Shown here: piece by piece, positions 1 through 8,386 of the stretch | Layout of the letters: every line of letters starts with the position of its first letter | How positions within the stretch are numbered: position 1 is the first letter of the stretch | DNA from: Nostoc sp. MS1 | GTDB taxonomy: Bacteria > Cyanobacteriota > Cyanobacteriia > Cyanobacteriales > Nostocaceae | Assembly: GCF_019976755.1 (NCBI RefSeq) | Contig: NZ_AP023441.1 | Coordinates: 2,539,501-2,603,500, forward strand | Length of the DNA: 64,000 nucleotides | Direction: 5' to 3' | Notes under the pieces: generated by a model | Seen by the model: only the letters and a program-made list of their open reading frames with translations | What the model was told of the DNA's origin: nothing | Databases searched by the model: none | Translations under genes and position numbers: made by a program

Positions 1-913
1 CGATCGCTGCTTCTTTTTGTTTGGCTTCTACTTCTATCCAAGGTGCTTGGCGGTAAACGCTGGGCATATCGGTGATTAAATTGCTGTGTTTTCTATCTTT
101 GAAGGCTTGTTCGCCGTTGGAAATATGGACTAATTGCCATTCTGGTTTTGCCCACGTTTCTCTGGCGGCGTTAAACATGGCGGTAACGCTGGAATCGTCG
201 TAGCTATCTAAGTTTTCGTGGCATATATGATGATGAGCATCAAATACCATTGGGATTTTTGCTTGTTGGCATACTGTGAAAATTTCTTCGGCACTGTAGG
301 CGTATTCGTCATTTTCTAGTGTGAGGCGATTTTTGATATTTTCTGGTAGGTTAGCGATAACTTTGACTAGTTGTTCGCTACGTTGCGATTTACCACCGTG
401 AATGTTCATCAAGGACCAAGGGGAACGAGGTAAGCCTAGTAAGTCAAAAATATGGGCATGGTCTTCTAGGATTTTAATACTGTTTTTTACGACCTCGGAC
501 GAGTCGGAACTGAGAACTACAAATTGGTCTGGATGTAGAACCATTCTAATATTGAGAGATTGGGCGCGTATACCAATTTGACCCAAATCAGCATTAATCT
601 CTGCTAATATCTTTGCCCCAATTTGGTCTTCCATATCGCTGAGGGGAAATACACCTGAAGGAATGCGATATAGACGGATATTATTGTTCTGACAAAATGT
701 TAGGGCATCGTGTAGACGCTGTAAATTATGCAGATATATTTCTCTCAAGCCGCTTTCACGTTCACTGAGGGAGAGTTGTAAATAACGTGTGCGCGTCATT
801 GTCCGAAAGCGCACTTGCTTATCAAATGTAATGCAAACCAGCCCTAACTCTGGTTGAGTGTTTTCTGCTAACTGCACTGTTGAAGGCAGGTTATTTAACT
901 GGGTTGCAGCCAT
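1..913 (-). CDS. uvsE: UV damage endonuclease (UVDE/UvsE family), C-terminus outside window
   Basis: The reverse strand reads about 304 codons from ATG at 913 without a stop and leaves the window at base 1. The N-terminal third contains GLVCITFDK and FRTMTRTRYLQLS. Further on are LENDE and FDAHHH, the acidic and histidine metal ligands expected of the UVDE TIM barrel. The family nicks DNA 5' of UV photoproducts and starts an alternative excision repair route independent of UvrABC. The C-terminal end and stop codon lie beyond the left edge, so completeness cannot be judged. A CRP-type palindrome lies about 140 bp upstream of this start. The family call is confident; activity is inferred. Confidence 0.93.
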   Translation of the reverse strand, partial: MAATQLNNLPSTVQLAENTQPELGLVCITFDKQVRFRTMTRTRYLQLSLSERESGLREIYLHNLQRLHDALTFCQNNNIRLYRIPSGVFPLSDMEDQIGAKILAEINADLGQIGIRAQSLNIRMVLHPDQFVVLSSDSSEVVKNSIKILEDHAHIFDLLGLPRSPWSLMNIHGGKSQRSEQLVKVIANLPENIKNRLTLENDEYAYSAEEIFTVCQQAKIPMVFDAHHHICHENLDSYDDSSVTAMFNAARETWAKPEWQLVHISNGEQAFKDRKHSNLITDMPSVYRQAPWIEVEAKQKEAAI

Positions 914-1337
914 TGAATTATCTGTTATCTATTACCACTGCTTTATTAAAGTTAATTCTCTTGATATGTGAGCAGTATCTAAAGCCTGATTCTTTAGGGT
1001 TTTTAACCTTATGGGATAGAAATTTTCTGTAGCTGGAGAGTAAATATCTATCCTGTGACATAAATCACATTTATATAAATAAAGTTACATATAGTTATAT
1101 GTATTTTTTGTAAAGTAAAAGAATACATTCTTAACCAAAAAGCCTGAAAGCCTCTTGATTAGAGGTCAAAGCATAGCAACAAAACCAATGACGGAATGTC
1201 AAGATAATGAGATGTATCTTTTGGTAGTACTGTCAAGATAGTGAAATATTTATTAATATAGGTATAGATGTACTCTCAAAAAGCAAAAGCAATCACGGTT
1301 ATTTTTCAACAAGTTATTACAAAGAGAACGAGGAAGT
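914..1337. other. Intergenic region between divergent genes
   Basis: AT-rich spacer between uvsE (leftward) and a small membrane protein gene (rightward). It holds a perfect CRP-type palindrome (1054-1069) and a near-perfect 17-nt direct repeat, TGTCAAGATARTGARAT, at 1197-1213 and 1231-1247 (15 of 17 identical, 34 nt apart). No reading frame here looks real. Confidence 0.6.
1054..1069. promoter_or_regulatory. CRP-type (TGTGA-N6-TCACA) palindrome
   Basis: TGTGACATAAATCACA matches the full CRP-family half-sites exactly on both arms. Cyanobacterial cAMP-receptor proteins (SYCRP1, AnCrpA) are known to use this consensus. The site sits in a divergent intergenic region, about 140 bp upstream of uvsE and about 270 bp upstream of the gene at 1338, so its target cannot be decided from sequence alone. 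Confidence 0.5.
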
Positions 1338-1556
1338 ATGAAAGACCAGCAACAGACGGAAACTAAGGAGTTTGTAGGTAATCTCAAGAATGGGATATGG
1401 TTATTTGGCTTGTCCTCTTGGGTATTTGGTATAACTGACCGCAGCATTGCATCTTTTGCTGATGGTTATTTATCAGCATTAGATTTAACGCAGCTATTCA
1501 CAGCAGCAACCTTCTTCGTAGCGTGGTTATTTTTGAAGCCAACTTCTAGAGTTTAA
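1338..1556 (+). CDS. Small predicted membrane protein, unknown function
   Basis: 72 codons, ATG start preceded by a GAGGAAG ribosome-binding site. The first ~17 residues are polar (KDQQQTETKEF). Two hydrophobic segments follow, about residues 20-36 (GIWLFGLSSWVFG) and 48-66 (LDLTQLFTAATFFVAWLFL), ending in a short basic tail. It is likely an inner-membrane protein with two passes. I recognise no family. The neighbours give no functional hint beyond the CRP-type site far upstream. Confidence 0.6.
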   Translation: MKDQQQTETKEFVGNLKNGIWLFGLSSWVFGITDRSIASFADGYLSALDLTQLFTAATFFVAWLFLKPTSRV

Positions 1557-1893
1557 TCAGCTTGGAGTGCTTCACAGGTAGAACTTTTATGAAAACTGGA
1601 AGTGTGTGGAACAATGCGATAAATATAAGTGAAAAGTTGGGGTAATTCGGCTTCCAAAATTACTCCAATTTTTTAACCCAATATTATGTAAAAATTAGAT
1701 ATTTATCAGCGAGAAGTTGTTTGAATGAGAGGCTGTATAGAAGAATATTTCGAGAATAATTGAACGCAGCGAAAAGTTCTGTAGGAGGGTTTCCCTCCGT
1801 AGGAAACTTTTCAAGACAGATGCACGCTGATAAACGCTGATAAAGTAATGAATTTTATATTATGTGTAACCTCAAATACAATTGATATTACTG
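1557..1893. other. Intergenic region with a dispersed hairpin repeat
   Basis: Convergent spacer of about 340 bp. The only clear structure is the 42-nt hairpin repeat at 1771-1812, which has a second copy in inverted orientation near 38.1 kb. The rest is AT-rich and appears non-coding. Confidence 0.6.
1771..1812. repeat. Dispersed 42-nt hairpin repeat, copy 1
   Basis: Two nested stems: an outer stem of about 8 bp and an inner GGAGGG/CCCTCC stem with a 3-nt loop. Its reverse complement is 40/42 identical to 38146-38187. The two differences fall on opposite sides of the same outer base pair (A-T here, G-C there), a compensatory change. It is probably a small non-autonomous dispersed repeat of Nostoc type; no transposase is present. 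Confidence 0.7.
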
Positions 1894-2190
1894 CTATTTA
1901 TCTTTAGGCGTTAAATATCCGCGTGTTTTATTGAGGTAGTAATCACGCAGTACATTTTCTATATTCTTAATTAAATCTTCTCTTAATTTTTTATATTTTT
2001 CGGAATCTATATTATTTTCTCTAAATAAAAGACCAAAACCATTATATAAAGAATCTTTTTGGGCAATTTCTTTAGAGTTTAAAACCATCTCAGCAATATA
2101 CTCAGCTATTTCATAATCAAAATTCTCAGGTAAGGTAAGAGAATCTTTAGGGATATCAAGTATATTCTCGAACTCTTTGTTAAATTCCAT
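1894..2190 (-). CDS. Hypothetical protein, 98 aa
   Basis: ATG at 2190 is preceded on the reverse strand by GAGGATTAT, a good ribosome-binding site. The protein is acidic and predicted mainly helical, rich in Asn, Glu, Lys and Asp, and ends in GYLTPKDK. No signal peptide or membrane segment is visible and I recognise no family. It precedes a run of small genes on the same strand, each with its own start region. Confidence 0.6.
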   Translation of the reverse strand: MEFNKEFENILDIPKDSLTLPENFDYEIAEYIAEMVLNSKEIAQKDSLYNGFGLLFRENNIDSEKYKKLREDLIKNIENVLRDYYLNKTRGYLTPKDK

Positions 2191-2289
2191 ATAATCCTCT
2201 AAATTTTTCTTTATCTACTTTATTCATTTGCAAACACTGGAAAGCCAGCCAATCATTTAGTTAAATATTCTGGATTTCTCAATGGTTAA

Positions 2290-2688
2290 TTATTTTTGTG
2301 TGAGATTATTATCGAGAGAAAAATGTTGTTTAATTACATCTAAAAGTGAACAGTGCCAATAATCAATGTGAGAGACAATTAAACCTTCAGCATTAAGACC
2401 AAGTTCACTCCAACCGGAAATGGAAATACGTGGTTTCCAAGGTATGGGAGTATTCCAACTCAAAGTCCATTCAGTTCTGATTTTATCTTCTAATTGTTGA
2501 ATATCATGCAAATCCATTTTGATATTTAAAAACCAAGTTTGCATGAAATGAATCATCTGTTTATAGCGTTCAATACCACGGAATTTATTTAATGGGTCTT
2601 GAAAATAAACATCCTTGGCATAAATACTATAAGTTTGATTAACAGGAAATCTTTGATAGTCTTCTTTAAGTCTTGAAATAATGTCCAT
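2290..2688 (-). CDS. DUF2358 family protein (NTF2/SnoaL-like fold)
   Basis: 132 residues beginning MDIISRLKEDYQRFPVNQTYSIYAKDVYFQDPLNKFRG. This opening, with its conserved YA-DVYFxDP core, is typical of DUF2358, a cyanobacterial and plastid family. The second half has alternating strands with several tryptophans (WTLSW, ISGWSELGLN, HIDYWH), which fits an NTF2-like cone. Function is unknown; other members of this fold are small-ligand-binding or enzymatic proteins. There is no membrane or export signal. Confidence 0.8.
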   Translation of the reverse strand: MDIISRLKEDYQRFPVNQTYSIYAKDVYFQDPLNKFRGIERYKQMIHFMQTWFLNIKMDLHDIQQLEDKIRTEWTLSWNTPIPWKPRISISGWSELGLNAEGLIVSHIDYWHCSLLDVIKQHFSLDNNLTQK

Positions 2689-2743
2689 TGAAAAAATTAT
2701 GAATTACAAATTACGTAGCTTGCTTCCCGTAGGGTATTACGAA

Positions 2744-3319
2744 TTATATTCCCGCTTCATTCCACAAACGTTCTAATTGACGCTTCCAAGCTGCTAAAAC
2801 TTGTTCCCTCTCATCTACAGTTTGGTTAACTTCTCCTAATAATCCTTCTGAATAAAACCGTTCTAGGTTTTGCATTGTGGCTTCTAGAGATTGTCCTTGC
2901 TGTTTGGCTGCTTGCACAATTTGCCGAACACGCTTTTCAATCAGGCGATTGAACACATCATTTAAACCAGCTTCGTATAGTGAAATTAACCTAGCGATCG
3001 CACTACTCAAATCCTCTGTGGTCAAAGTGCTGCTATTGTGTTGATATACCGCCCAAACCACATCATCATACAAGGCGTAACGTACTTCTTGGGTATCGTC
3101 AAAGTTAGCTTCTAAAAACTGTGCTAAGAATGCTTGCGCTTCACGTAATGGCACTATTGGTAATAAAACTCGCAGCCAACTGTTATCATCCGACAATAAT
3201 ACCAATAGTCTATATGTAGGCGTATCTACTTGCCACGATCCAGGTGCGATCGCTTGTACATCTGCTGTACTAAATAATTCTGCCAGAGTTTGGGCAATTG
3301 TTTCAGGTGTCATAGTCAT
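2744..3319 (-). CDS. Conserved cyanobacterial hypothetical protein, 191 aa
   Basis: Start chosen at ATG 3319, which has a GGAG element 8-10 nt upstream; a second in-frame ATG lies two codons later. Residues 1-75 alternate strands and helices (YRLLVLLSDDNSWLRVLLPIVPL), resembling the small alpha/beta fold of secretion-chaperone-like proteins. Residues 105-191 look like a long helical or coiled-coil tail (NRLIEKRVRQIVQAAKQQGQ). It lies immediately downstream of the DUF2887-type gene on the same strand, so they may be co-transcribed. Function unknown. Confidence 0.65.
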   Translation of the reverse strand: MTMTPETIAQTLAELFSTADVQAIAPGSWQVDTPTYRLLVLLSDDNSWLRVLLPIVPLREAQAFLAQFLEANFDDTQEVRYALYDDVVWAVYQHNSSTLTTEDLSSAIARLISLYEAGLNDVFNRLIEKRVRQIVQAAKQQGQSLEATMQNLERFYSEGLLGEVNQTVDEREQVLAAWKRQLERLWNEAGI

Positions 3320-3372
3320 TTTTGCAGCTCCAGCCTCTAGCGTACCGCTTTTGCGTTCACAGGCGCATCAGC

Positions 3373-4209
3373 TTATTGGCGGGACTGTTGCACTGCTTGT
3401 TGGACTATATCTAATGGTAAATCTAATAACTGAGCGATCGCTTCTACACTCAAGCCAAACTGTATCATCCGGGGTATAGCTTCTAACTTCGCTTCCTGCT
3501 TCCCTTCTTCTAAACCTTGTTGCTTCCCTTCTTCTAAACCTTGTTGCTTCCCTTCTTCTAAAGCTTCCTGATAAACTCGGCTTTGCTTTAATTCATTTAA
3601 ACCCAACATGGCTTCTATCTCCTCTCGGCTCTTTTGCGGTAATTTGTAGACGATAATTGTTTCAATTAAGTTGATAAAATCGCGTTTGGTTGCTGCATCA
3701 ATTAGCTGCTGTTTTGCTTGCGCTATCAAGCGTCTTGCTAAAACTGGTGCAGTTTCTTCCGTTTCAATTACTAGCTTAACAACTCCCACACCCAGAGAAG
3801 TTTCTGCTACTTCTCCTAACTCATCTAAGTAAATGCGTTTGACTCTGTTGAGTAGCAAAATTTCATCGAAATGTAAATCCTGTAGTCTTTCAATGCTACG
3901 ACTAGGATAAATGACTACAACTTGCCAAGGATAAGGAGGTTTGTATTGTCTCAGATAAAGAAATAGTTCCGCAAATAAGCGATAGTATAAATCATCATCT
4001 GGCTGAAATTGAACTTCAAGCACATAAACAGGTTTTGAGGAGTCGTTAATTTTGGGGAAAAACAAGCCATCTATCCGAAAAGCTAGTTGTTTAACTTCCA
4101 GTGAGGTAAATTCATAAATACTTGCTTCTTGTGGAGACTGGTTGATTAGTTCAAAGAAAATGCTCGGAAAAGCTTGGAATAGACTGTAGAAGATGCTGTC
4201 AGTTTTCAT
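3373..4209 (-). CDS. DUF2887/Rpn-like PD-(D/E)XK nuclease family protein
   Basis: The protein opens MKTDSIFYSLFQAFPSIFFELI, characteristic of the DUF2887 group of recombination-promoting nuclease/transposase-like proteins. The nuclease core is visible as FRIDGLFFP followed by VYVLEVQFQ and a tyrosine-rich helix. I start at ATG 4209, not the longer frame from 4323, because the extension would run back into the lipoprotein gene. Near the C-terminus LEEGKQQG is repeated, encoded by a 24-nt tandem repeat. Rpn proteins have nuclease activity and a link to RecA-independent recombination in E. coli; the role in cyanobacteria is not known. Confidence 0.8.
   Translation of the reverse strand: MKTDSIFYSLFQAFPSIFFELINQSPQEASIYEFTSLEVKQLAFRIDGLFFPKINDSSKPVYVLEVQFQPDDDLYYRLFAELFLYLRQYKPPYPWQVVVIYPSRSIERLQDLHFDEILLLNRVKRIYLDELGEVAETSLGVGVVKLVIETEETAPVLARRLIAQAKQQLIDAATKRDFINLIETIIVYKLPQKSREEIEAMLGLNELKQSRVYQEALEEGKQQGLEEGKQQGLEEGKQEAKLEAIPRMIQFGLSVEAIAQLLDLPLDIVQQAVQQSRQ
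3497..3568 (-). repeat. 24-nt in-frame tandem repeat in nuclease gene
   Basis: Three consecutive 24-nt units (3497, 3521 and 3545; the last diverged at its end) encode the repeating octapeptide LEEGKQQG. As 24 is divisible by three, unit number can change without frameshift. Similar octapeptide repeats are common in this family's C-terminal linker. Confidence 0.8.
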
Positions 4210-4225
4210 GCTTAGAAATGGAATT

Positions 4226-5155
4226 TTATTTTTTATAAATAAGAAATACTGAACCAATAGGGCCAAAATTTTGTAAATAAATTTTATTGTTGTAATACAA
4301 GGCTGGTGACATTCCACCATCAAATAAAATTCCTTCTTGAATCTTTCCTAAACAGTTATTCTGTGCAATACCTTCTAACACATCATCAAACTTGTCTGGT
4401 GTTAACTCTTGATTATTTGAACTAACCTCAATAGGTGAATTAGCTTTGACATCATTTACTAATAAAATTACATAACCTTTACTAGTAATAGCTGCCATTG
4501 AACGATTTGTGGCTTGCTTACAGGCAAACTCACCTAAATCTTGACAAATATCTTTAAATTTCCCTTGACGATAAAACCTTCCATTACCGCCGACTAAGTT
4601 GTAATTAAGTATATTACTTTTTCTTCTCCCGGCTTGGATTGTCGCTTGACGTTCCTGTGGTTTACCGCCAGAAATTCCAAAGGAAGAACGTTTATTTTTA
4701 AAATCGCCTGAATACTCTACGCCACGGGAAATATTCAAACCTTGGGGTTTATTATCAGTCCCTATATAGTCGGCGTTAATTGCTGCAATTGGTCGTTTTC
4801 CATTTAATGTAGAGTTACCATCAGAAATTAACTCATTAAATTGTTTGGGAATGTAATCTCGGCGGATTTTTCCCGTGGCATCTTTACTATATATCTGATG
4901 TGATAATCCAACATTGACTTTAAAATCTAATACTGGCGACTTGGGATTAAAAATAATGACATGATTAATCCCTTTAGCAAATTTTTCACCCCGATTATTA
5001 GTTTTAAAAAATTCAATGCTAAAAAATTGAGCATCATTACCAGGACAAGTCTTTGCTGCTTTTGTTGTTGCACTAGCATCAATCCTGTTACAACCAGACA
5101 ATAAACTGAGAGTGAATATAAATATAGATAAAGCAAATATTTTTTTCAAATACAT
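4226..5155 (-). CDS. Lipoprotein with NAGPA-type phosphodiester glycosidase domain
   Basis: 309 residues with a lipoprotein signal: basic start, hydrophobic core, and lipobox LLSG-C at Cys22. The rest matches the NAGPA/DUF2233 family: AINADY near residue 126, a glycine-rich GISGGKPQ region, ITSKGY, and the terminal ILFDGGMSPALYYN motif holding the catalytic-type aspartate. The family hydrolyses phosphodiester glycosides; in bacteria the substrate may be cell-envelope sugar phosphodiesters. It is predicted to be membrane-anchored outside the cytoplasm. Its stop lies 16 bp before the start of the DUF2887-type gene on the same strand. Confidence 0.85.
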   Translation of the reverse strand: MYLKKIFALSIFIFTLSLLSGCNRIDASATTKAAKTCPGNDAQFFSIEFFKTNNRGEKFAKGINHVIIFNPKSPVLDFKVNVGLSHQIYSKDATGKIRRDYIPKQFNELISDGNSTLNGKRPIAAINADYIGTDNKPQGLNISRGVEYSGDFKNKRSSFGISGGKPQERQATIQAGRRKSNILNYNLVGGNGRFYRQGKFKDICQDLGEFACKQATNRSMAAITSKGYVILLVNDVKANSPIEVSSNNQELTPDKFDDVLEGIAQNNCLGKIQEGILFDGGMSPALYYNNKIYLQNFGPIGSVFLIYKK

Positions 5156-5166
5156 ACAAATAAATA

Positions 5167-5193
5167 ACCCGCTATAGGACGACTATAGCGGGT
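5167..5193 (-). terminator. Rho-independent-type hairpin after DUF4912 gene
   Basis: Perfect 11-bp stem, ACCCGCTATAG (5167-5177) pairing with 5183-5193, with a 5-nt GACGA loop. It lies 25 bp past the stop of the DUF4912 gene and is followed on the reverse strand by a T-rich stretch. It separates that gene from the lipoprotein gene downstream. Confidence 0.8.
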
Positions 5194-5218
5194 AATAATT
5201 AAAAATTACAATTGCAGT

Positions 5219-6469
5219 TTATGAAAGCCATTCCACAACAGCTTCTTCTTTGGTGTTGGTGTTACGGGATGGAGTTTCACGGTTAAACTTCATGTGAATT
5301 GAGCGGGTTTGCTCACCATCAGCTGCAACAGCCAAGATAGGATAGTCGATTAAGCCGTCTTGGAAGGACATTTGGAAACGGAATGTACCATCTGGATTGA
5401 GTTTGATGGGACGGCCGCCAATTGTTACAGTAGCGTCTGGTTCGGTTGCACCGTAAACAATCAACTCAGCATCAGCAATTAGCCAGAATTGGCGAGGACG
5501 GATGGGGATGGCGGAACCAGAGAAGCCAACACCAGACATTCCCACACCAGACATATTCAAACCGGAGGTGGTGGGAACTGCCCACATACCTACACCAGAG
5601 GGGAAGATGTAAGAACTGATAGCTTCTTCGGGACGCGCGGAACCGGGAAGGTGCTGTTGGGAACCGAACAGAGAACCTGCAACCCGTTGTGCTTCGGCGG
5701 ACTCTGCCAAGCCAAAGATTTGGTCGTAGATGGGGTTGCTGCTACCATTAACACCAGCTGTAACAGGAATTTTCTTAGCTGGGGGTACGAGTTCGTAAAG
5801 TGTCTTACCGCGTAAGTCTTCTTCAAAGTTAACGCTGATGAAGACATCTTCAATCCAGTCGGAAGGATAGACTGGGGGAATGTGGACACGAGCGGAACGT
5901 GCCAGAACTAACCAACGGCCATCTACTGCACGATAACCGATATCGAGTACATAATCGCGATCGCTCACGGGAATGGGTACGTACCATTCTCTTGCTAACT
6001 CATCCGCAGGATATTCTTGGATGCTGTGGGGGCTTTGATAATCGAGGTTAACGTCGGTGACATCATAAATCCGCAGGGCTAATTGCTGCCCACCTTGGCG
6101 ACGTAACTCTTCTTTATGATCGTTAGGAACATCCCAATAAGCGTAAGCCCACTGAGGATCGCGTGGTAATAAAACAATCCGGCTGTCACCGTAACCACCT
6201 GGTAAGTCTGCTAGTCCTTCATCAACATCGGCTAGAGAGCCACCAGTACGATCTTCTTGTCCTAATTCAAATTTCGCAGCTTCCACGGTTTCCTGTGCCT
6301 CCAGTGAACGAGTTGGGTTAAGCAAAGCTTTGTTTCGCTGGACTTCTTGAATTGCTGCCAGCAATTGCGATTTACGCATTCGGCTATAACGAGAGATGCT
6401 ACATTCGCTAGCAACTCTCCGTAGTTGCCGTAATGTCATCTCTTCTAACGGTGGGCGTTCTTTTGCCAT
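5219..6469 (-). CDS. DUF4912 domain protein with Rho-N-like N-terminus
   Basis: 416 residues. Residues 8-45 (LEEMTLRQLRRVASEC ... KSQLLAAIQEV) resemble the small helical Rho N-terminal/SAP-like nucleic-acid-binding fold. The middle (residues ~95-215, RIVLLPRDPQWAYAYWDVP) is the DUF4912 domain, an immunoglobulin-like or carbohydrate-module-like beta domain. A Gly/Ser/Met-rich linker with MSGVGMSGVGFSG repeats follows, then a second beta domain (LIADAELIVYGATEPDATVTIGG) to the end. No signal peptide is visible. Function unknown; the layout is conserved in filamentous cyanobacteria. A strong hairpin terminates it. Confidence 0.85.
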   Translation of the reverse strand: MAKERPPLEEMTLRQLRRVASECSISRYSRMRKSQLLAAIQEVQRNKALLNPTRSLEAQETVEAAKFELGQEDRTGGSLADVDEGLADLPGGYGDSRIVLLPRDPQWAYAYWDVPNDHKEELRRQGGQQLALRIYDVTDVNLDYQSPHSIQEYPADELAREWYVPIPVSDRDYVLDIGYRAVDGRWLVLARSARVHIPPVYPSDWIEDVFISVNFEEDLRGKTLYELVPPAKKIPVTAGVNGSSNPIYDQIFGLAESAEAQRVAGSLFGSQQHLPGSARPEEAISSYIFPSGVGMWAVPTTSGLNMSGVGMSGVGFSGSAIPIRPRQFWLIADAELIVYGATEPDATVTIGGRPIKLNPDGTFRFQMSFQDGLIDYPILAVAADGEQTRSIHMKFNRETPSRNTNTKEEAVVEWLS

Positions 6470-6953
6470 GATTTTTGGCCTCCAGTAGTTTGAAAGGTTA
6501 ATGCTTTCCCCTGGTTATAGAATGCTTGATATAAAAGCTCATCTTTCCCAGATGAATTTCTTATTCCTGACTCCTGGTTTTGCTAAGTGTGTTTTTAGTC
6601 TTTTTTTAAAAGAGGGGACACTCCCTTTCATTTCCTTACTTGTGCCAAAGTTGGCACTTTGGGCGGAGGAGTCAATCAATTTGGGATTTTGCATTGCCCA
6701 CAAGGGCGGGGCTGTTATTTGTTTTTCTGTAGGAATACTAGAAAAACTTTTGTCTCAAATCGTCACTAATTTATTAACTTTGTTAACTGAATATTAACTA
6801 CTAACCCTTGCTAGGGATCAAGGGGTGTCAACAGGCTTTTTTGCCTAATTTACGGACTTACTAGCTCTGAGGGGATCATATTGTCATGAAATGTTGACAT
6901 AAGGCTTAGTGATCCCCGGAGTTATATCAAAGTTTCATAACAATAGGACGGAC
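6470..6953. other. Intergenic region with nested inverted repeat
   Basis: Nothing convincing is encoded; one 98-codon frame (6501-6797) lacks a ribosome-binding site and protein-like composition. Near the right end, GGGGATCA (6871-6878) and TGATCCCC (6910-6917) bracket an inner TGTCA/TGACA pair. This nested hairpin lies 36 bp past the stop of the leftward AEC transporter gene and could act in its termination. Confidence 0.5.
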
Positions 6954-7943
6954 TCAACTAAAAACTTGAATCCACAAGGGCAGGATCAGCAGTAATAGAA
7001 GGGTTGAGAGAATAATGCTGCCGGCAATTAAATCTCGATTGAGGTTGTATTCTTCCGCCAAAATCAGTCCAGCAAAGGCTGAGGGCATCCCCGACATTAA
7101 TACCATCGCTAAACGGCGATCGCCAGACAAGCCCAAAAGCGCAGTTGTCAGCAAACCCACAAGTAAGGGAGTAATGACAACCCGCAACACTGTCGGGATC
7201 AGTGCTAGTTGCAAACTTTGCCATCCTTGGAGTTGTGCCAAACGAATACCAGTCAACAAAAAGGCGCAAGCAATCACAACATCAACAGAACTCTGTAACC
7301 CTGATTCCAATACATCTGGTAGTTTTAGTTGTTGGGTGAGAGTACCAATCACAAAAGCCCACAAAGGCGGTACTGTGAGGAGATCCCAAAGCTGCATCCA
7401 CCAGCGATTATTAGATTTGGTGTGGCTGAAATAGCTGGCAATTAATACCCCTACGCCATAGGGGCCAATAACATTGTGAGTAATACTGAAGAGAACAACC
7501 CAATTTAGGGTATCAACATGAATTAGAGAGGGTGCGATCGCCAACCCGACAAAACCAGTATTTCCTAAAACAGCCGCTAACAAAAAGCTGCCTTTCGTGG
7601 GAGAGTCGAGTAAAGGCTGAGAAGTAGGTTCACTCAATTCAGTTTTAAACAAATTTGGTGATACTTTTTGCCAACCCCACCACACCAGCAACGCCACTAC
7701 TAAACCCAAGAACAATGTACCAAAAGTGATAAATGATGCTAGTACAGGTATATCTCCAGCACCATTTAATTGACTCTGATTACCCCTACGAGACAACGCT
7801 ATCAGTTGCAAGGGTACACCCGCCCAGTAAAGACCACGACCTAATAGATGTGGCAACCACTCAGGTAAAAATCTAAATAGTAATAACCCCAAACCTATCC
7901 AGAGAATCAGGGGTGTATAAGCCTGAACTAAAGTTTCTGTCAT
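6954..7943 (-). CDS. AEC (auxin efflux carrier) family transporter
   Basis: 329 residues, almost entirely hydrophobic, with about ten transmembrane segments in two halves around a central hydrophilic loop (FKTELSEPTSQPLLDSPTK). Recognisable AEC features are LGNTGFVGLAIAPSL in the first half and MSGMPSAFAGLILAEEYN in the second, the paired motifs that line the transport path. Bacterial members carry organic acids or similar anions; the substrate here cannot be read from sequence. It is monocistronic, and its start lies about 440 bp from the uvrB stop. Confidence 0.85.
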   Translation of the reverse strand: MTETLVQAYTPLILWIGLGLLLFRFLPEWLPHLLGRGLYWAGVPLQLIALSRRGNQSQLNGAGDIPVLASFITFGTLFLGLVVALLVWWGWQKVSPNLFKTELSEPTSQPLLDSPTKGSFLLAAVLGNTGFVGLAIAPSLIHVDTLNWVVLFSITHNVIGPYGVGVLIASYFSHTKSNNRWWMQLWDLLTVPPLWAFVIGTLTQQLKLPDVLESGLQSSVDVVIACAFLLTGIRLAQLQGWQSLQLALIPTVLRVVITPLLVGLLTTALLGLSGDRRLAMVLMSGMPSAFAGLILAEEYNLNRDLIAGSIILSTLLLLLILPLWIQVFS

Positions 7944-8386
7944 GAATCATCATAGGGATTAAATTAAGTGATTAATCGCAAGTGTAAAGCTTGCGCTAAT
8001 TCATCATTATTCAGCTTTAGGTCAAATTATTAACGTTATCTAAAATATCTCATAATTAAAATTATGCTCGAAAATACCTGCCCTGCTCATACTACCAAAA
8101 ACTGTGGTATCAAGTTCGTTTAATTATTGTCAATAGAGTTTGTTTTCTTGGTAATAGTCATAGCTAATAGGTAATAGTCTTTTAAAATTATCTATTACTA
8201 AACCTCAGAAATGTCATCAATGTTCAAACAAACATGATATTAAGAGGACGTTGGAAAAGTATGATCGTGAATATCAATATCTAAAAAGCCCCTCCCCGAA
8301 ATGGAGAGAGGTGATTAGTTACTTTTCGGCTATTAAAATATCATCTATAGCTTGGATTTTTCTACAGTTAACCCAAGCTATAGCAA
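7944..8386. other. Intergenic region, AEC transporter to uvrB
   Basis: AT-rich spacer. Apart from the uvrB terminator hairpin at its right end it shows only short imperfect repeats (for example twice-repeated TAATAGTCATAGCTAATAGG-like text near 8150-8180) and no credible gene. Confidence 0.5.
8345..8383 (-). terminator. Hairpin downstream of uvrB
   Basis: CTATAGCTTGG (8345-8355) is the exact reverse complement of 8373-8383, with a 17-nt loop. It starts 4 bp past the uvrB stop and is followed on the reverse strand by a moderately T-rich stretch. The loop is long, so it may be a weak terminator. Confidence 0.6.

Noticed and set aside
6501..6797. 98-codon rightward frame in the spacer between the DUF4912 and AEC transporter genes
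   Set aside because: No ribosome-binding site, no recognisable domains, and composition like non-coding DNA. It lies across the upstream region of the DUF4912 gene.
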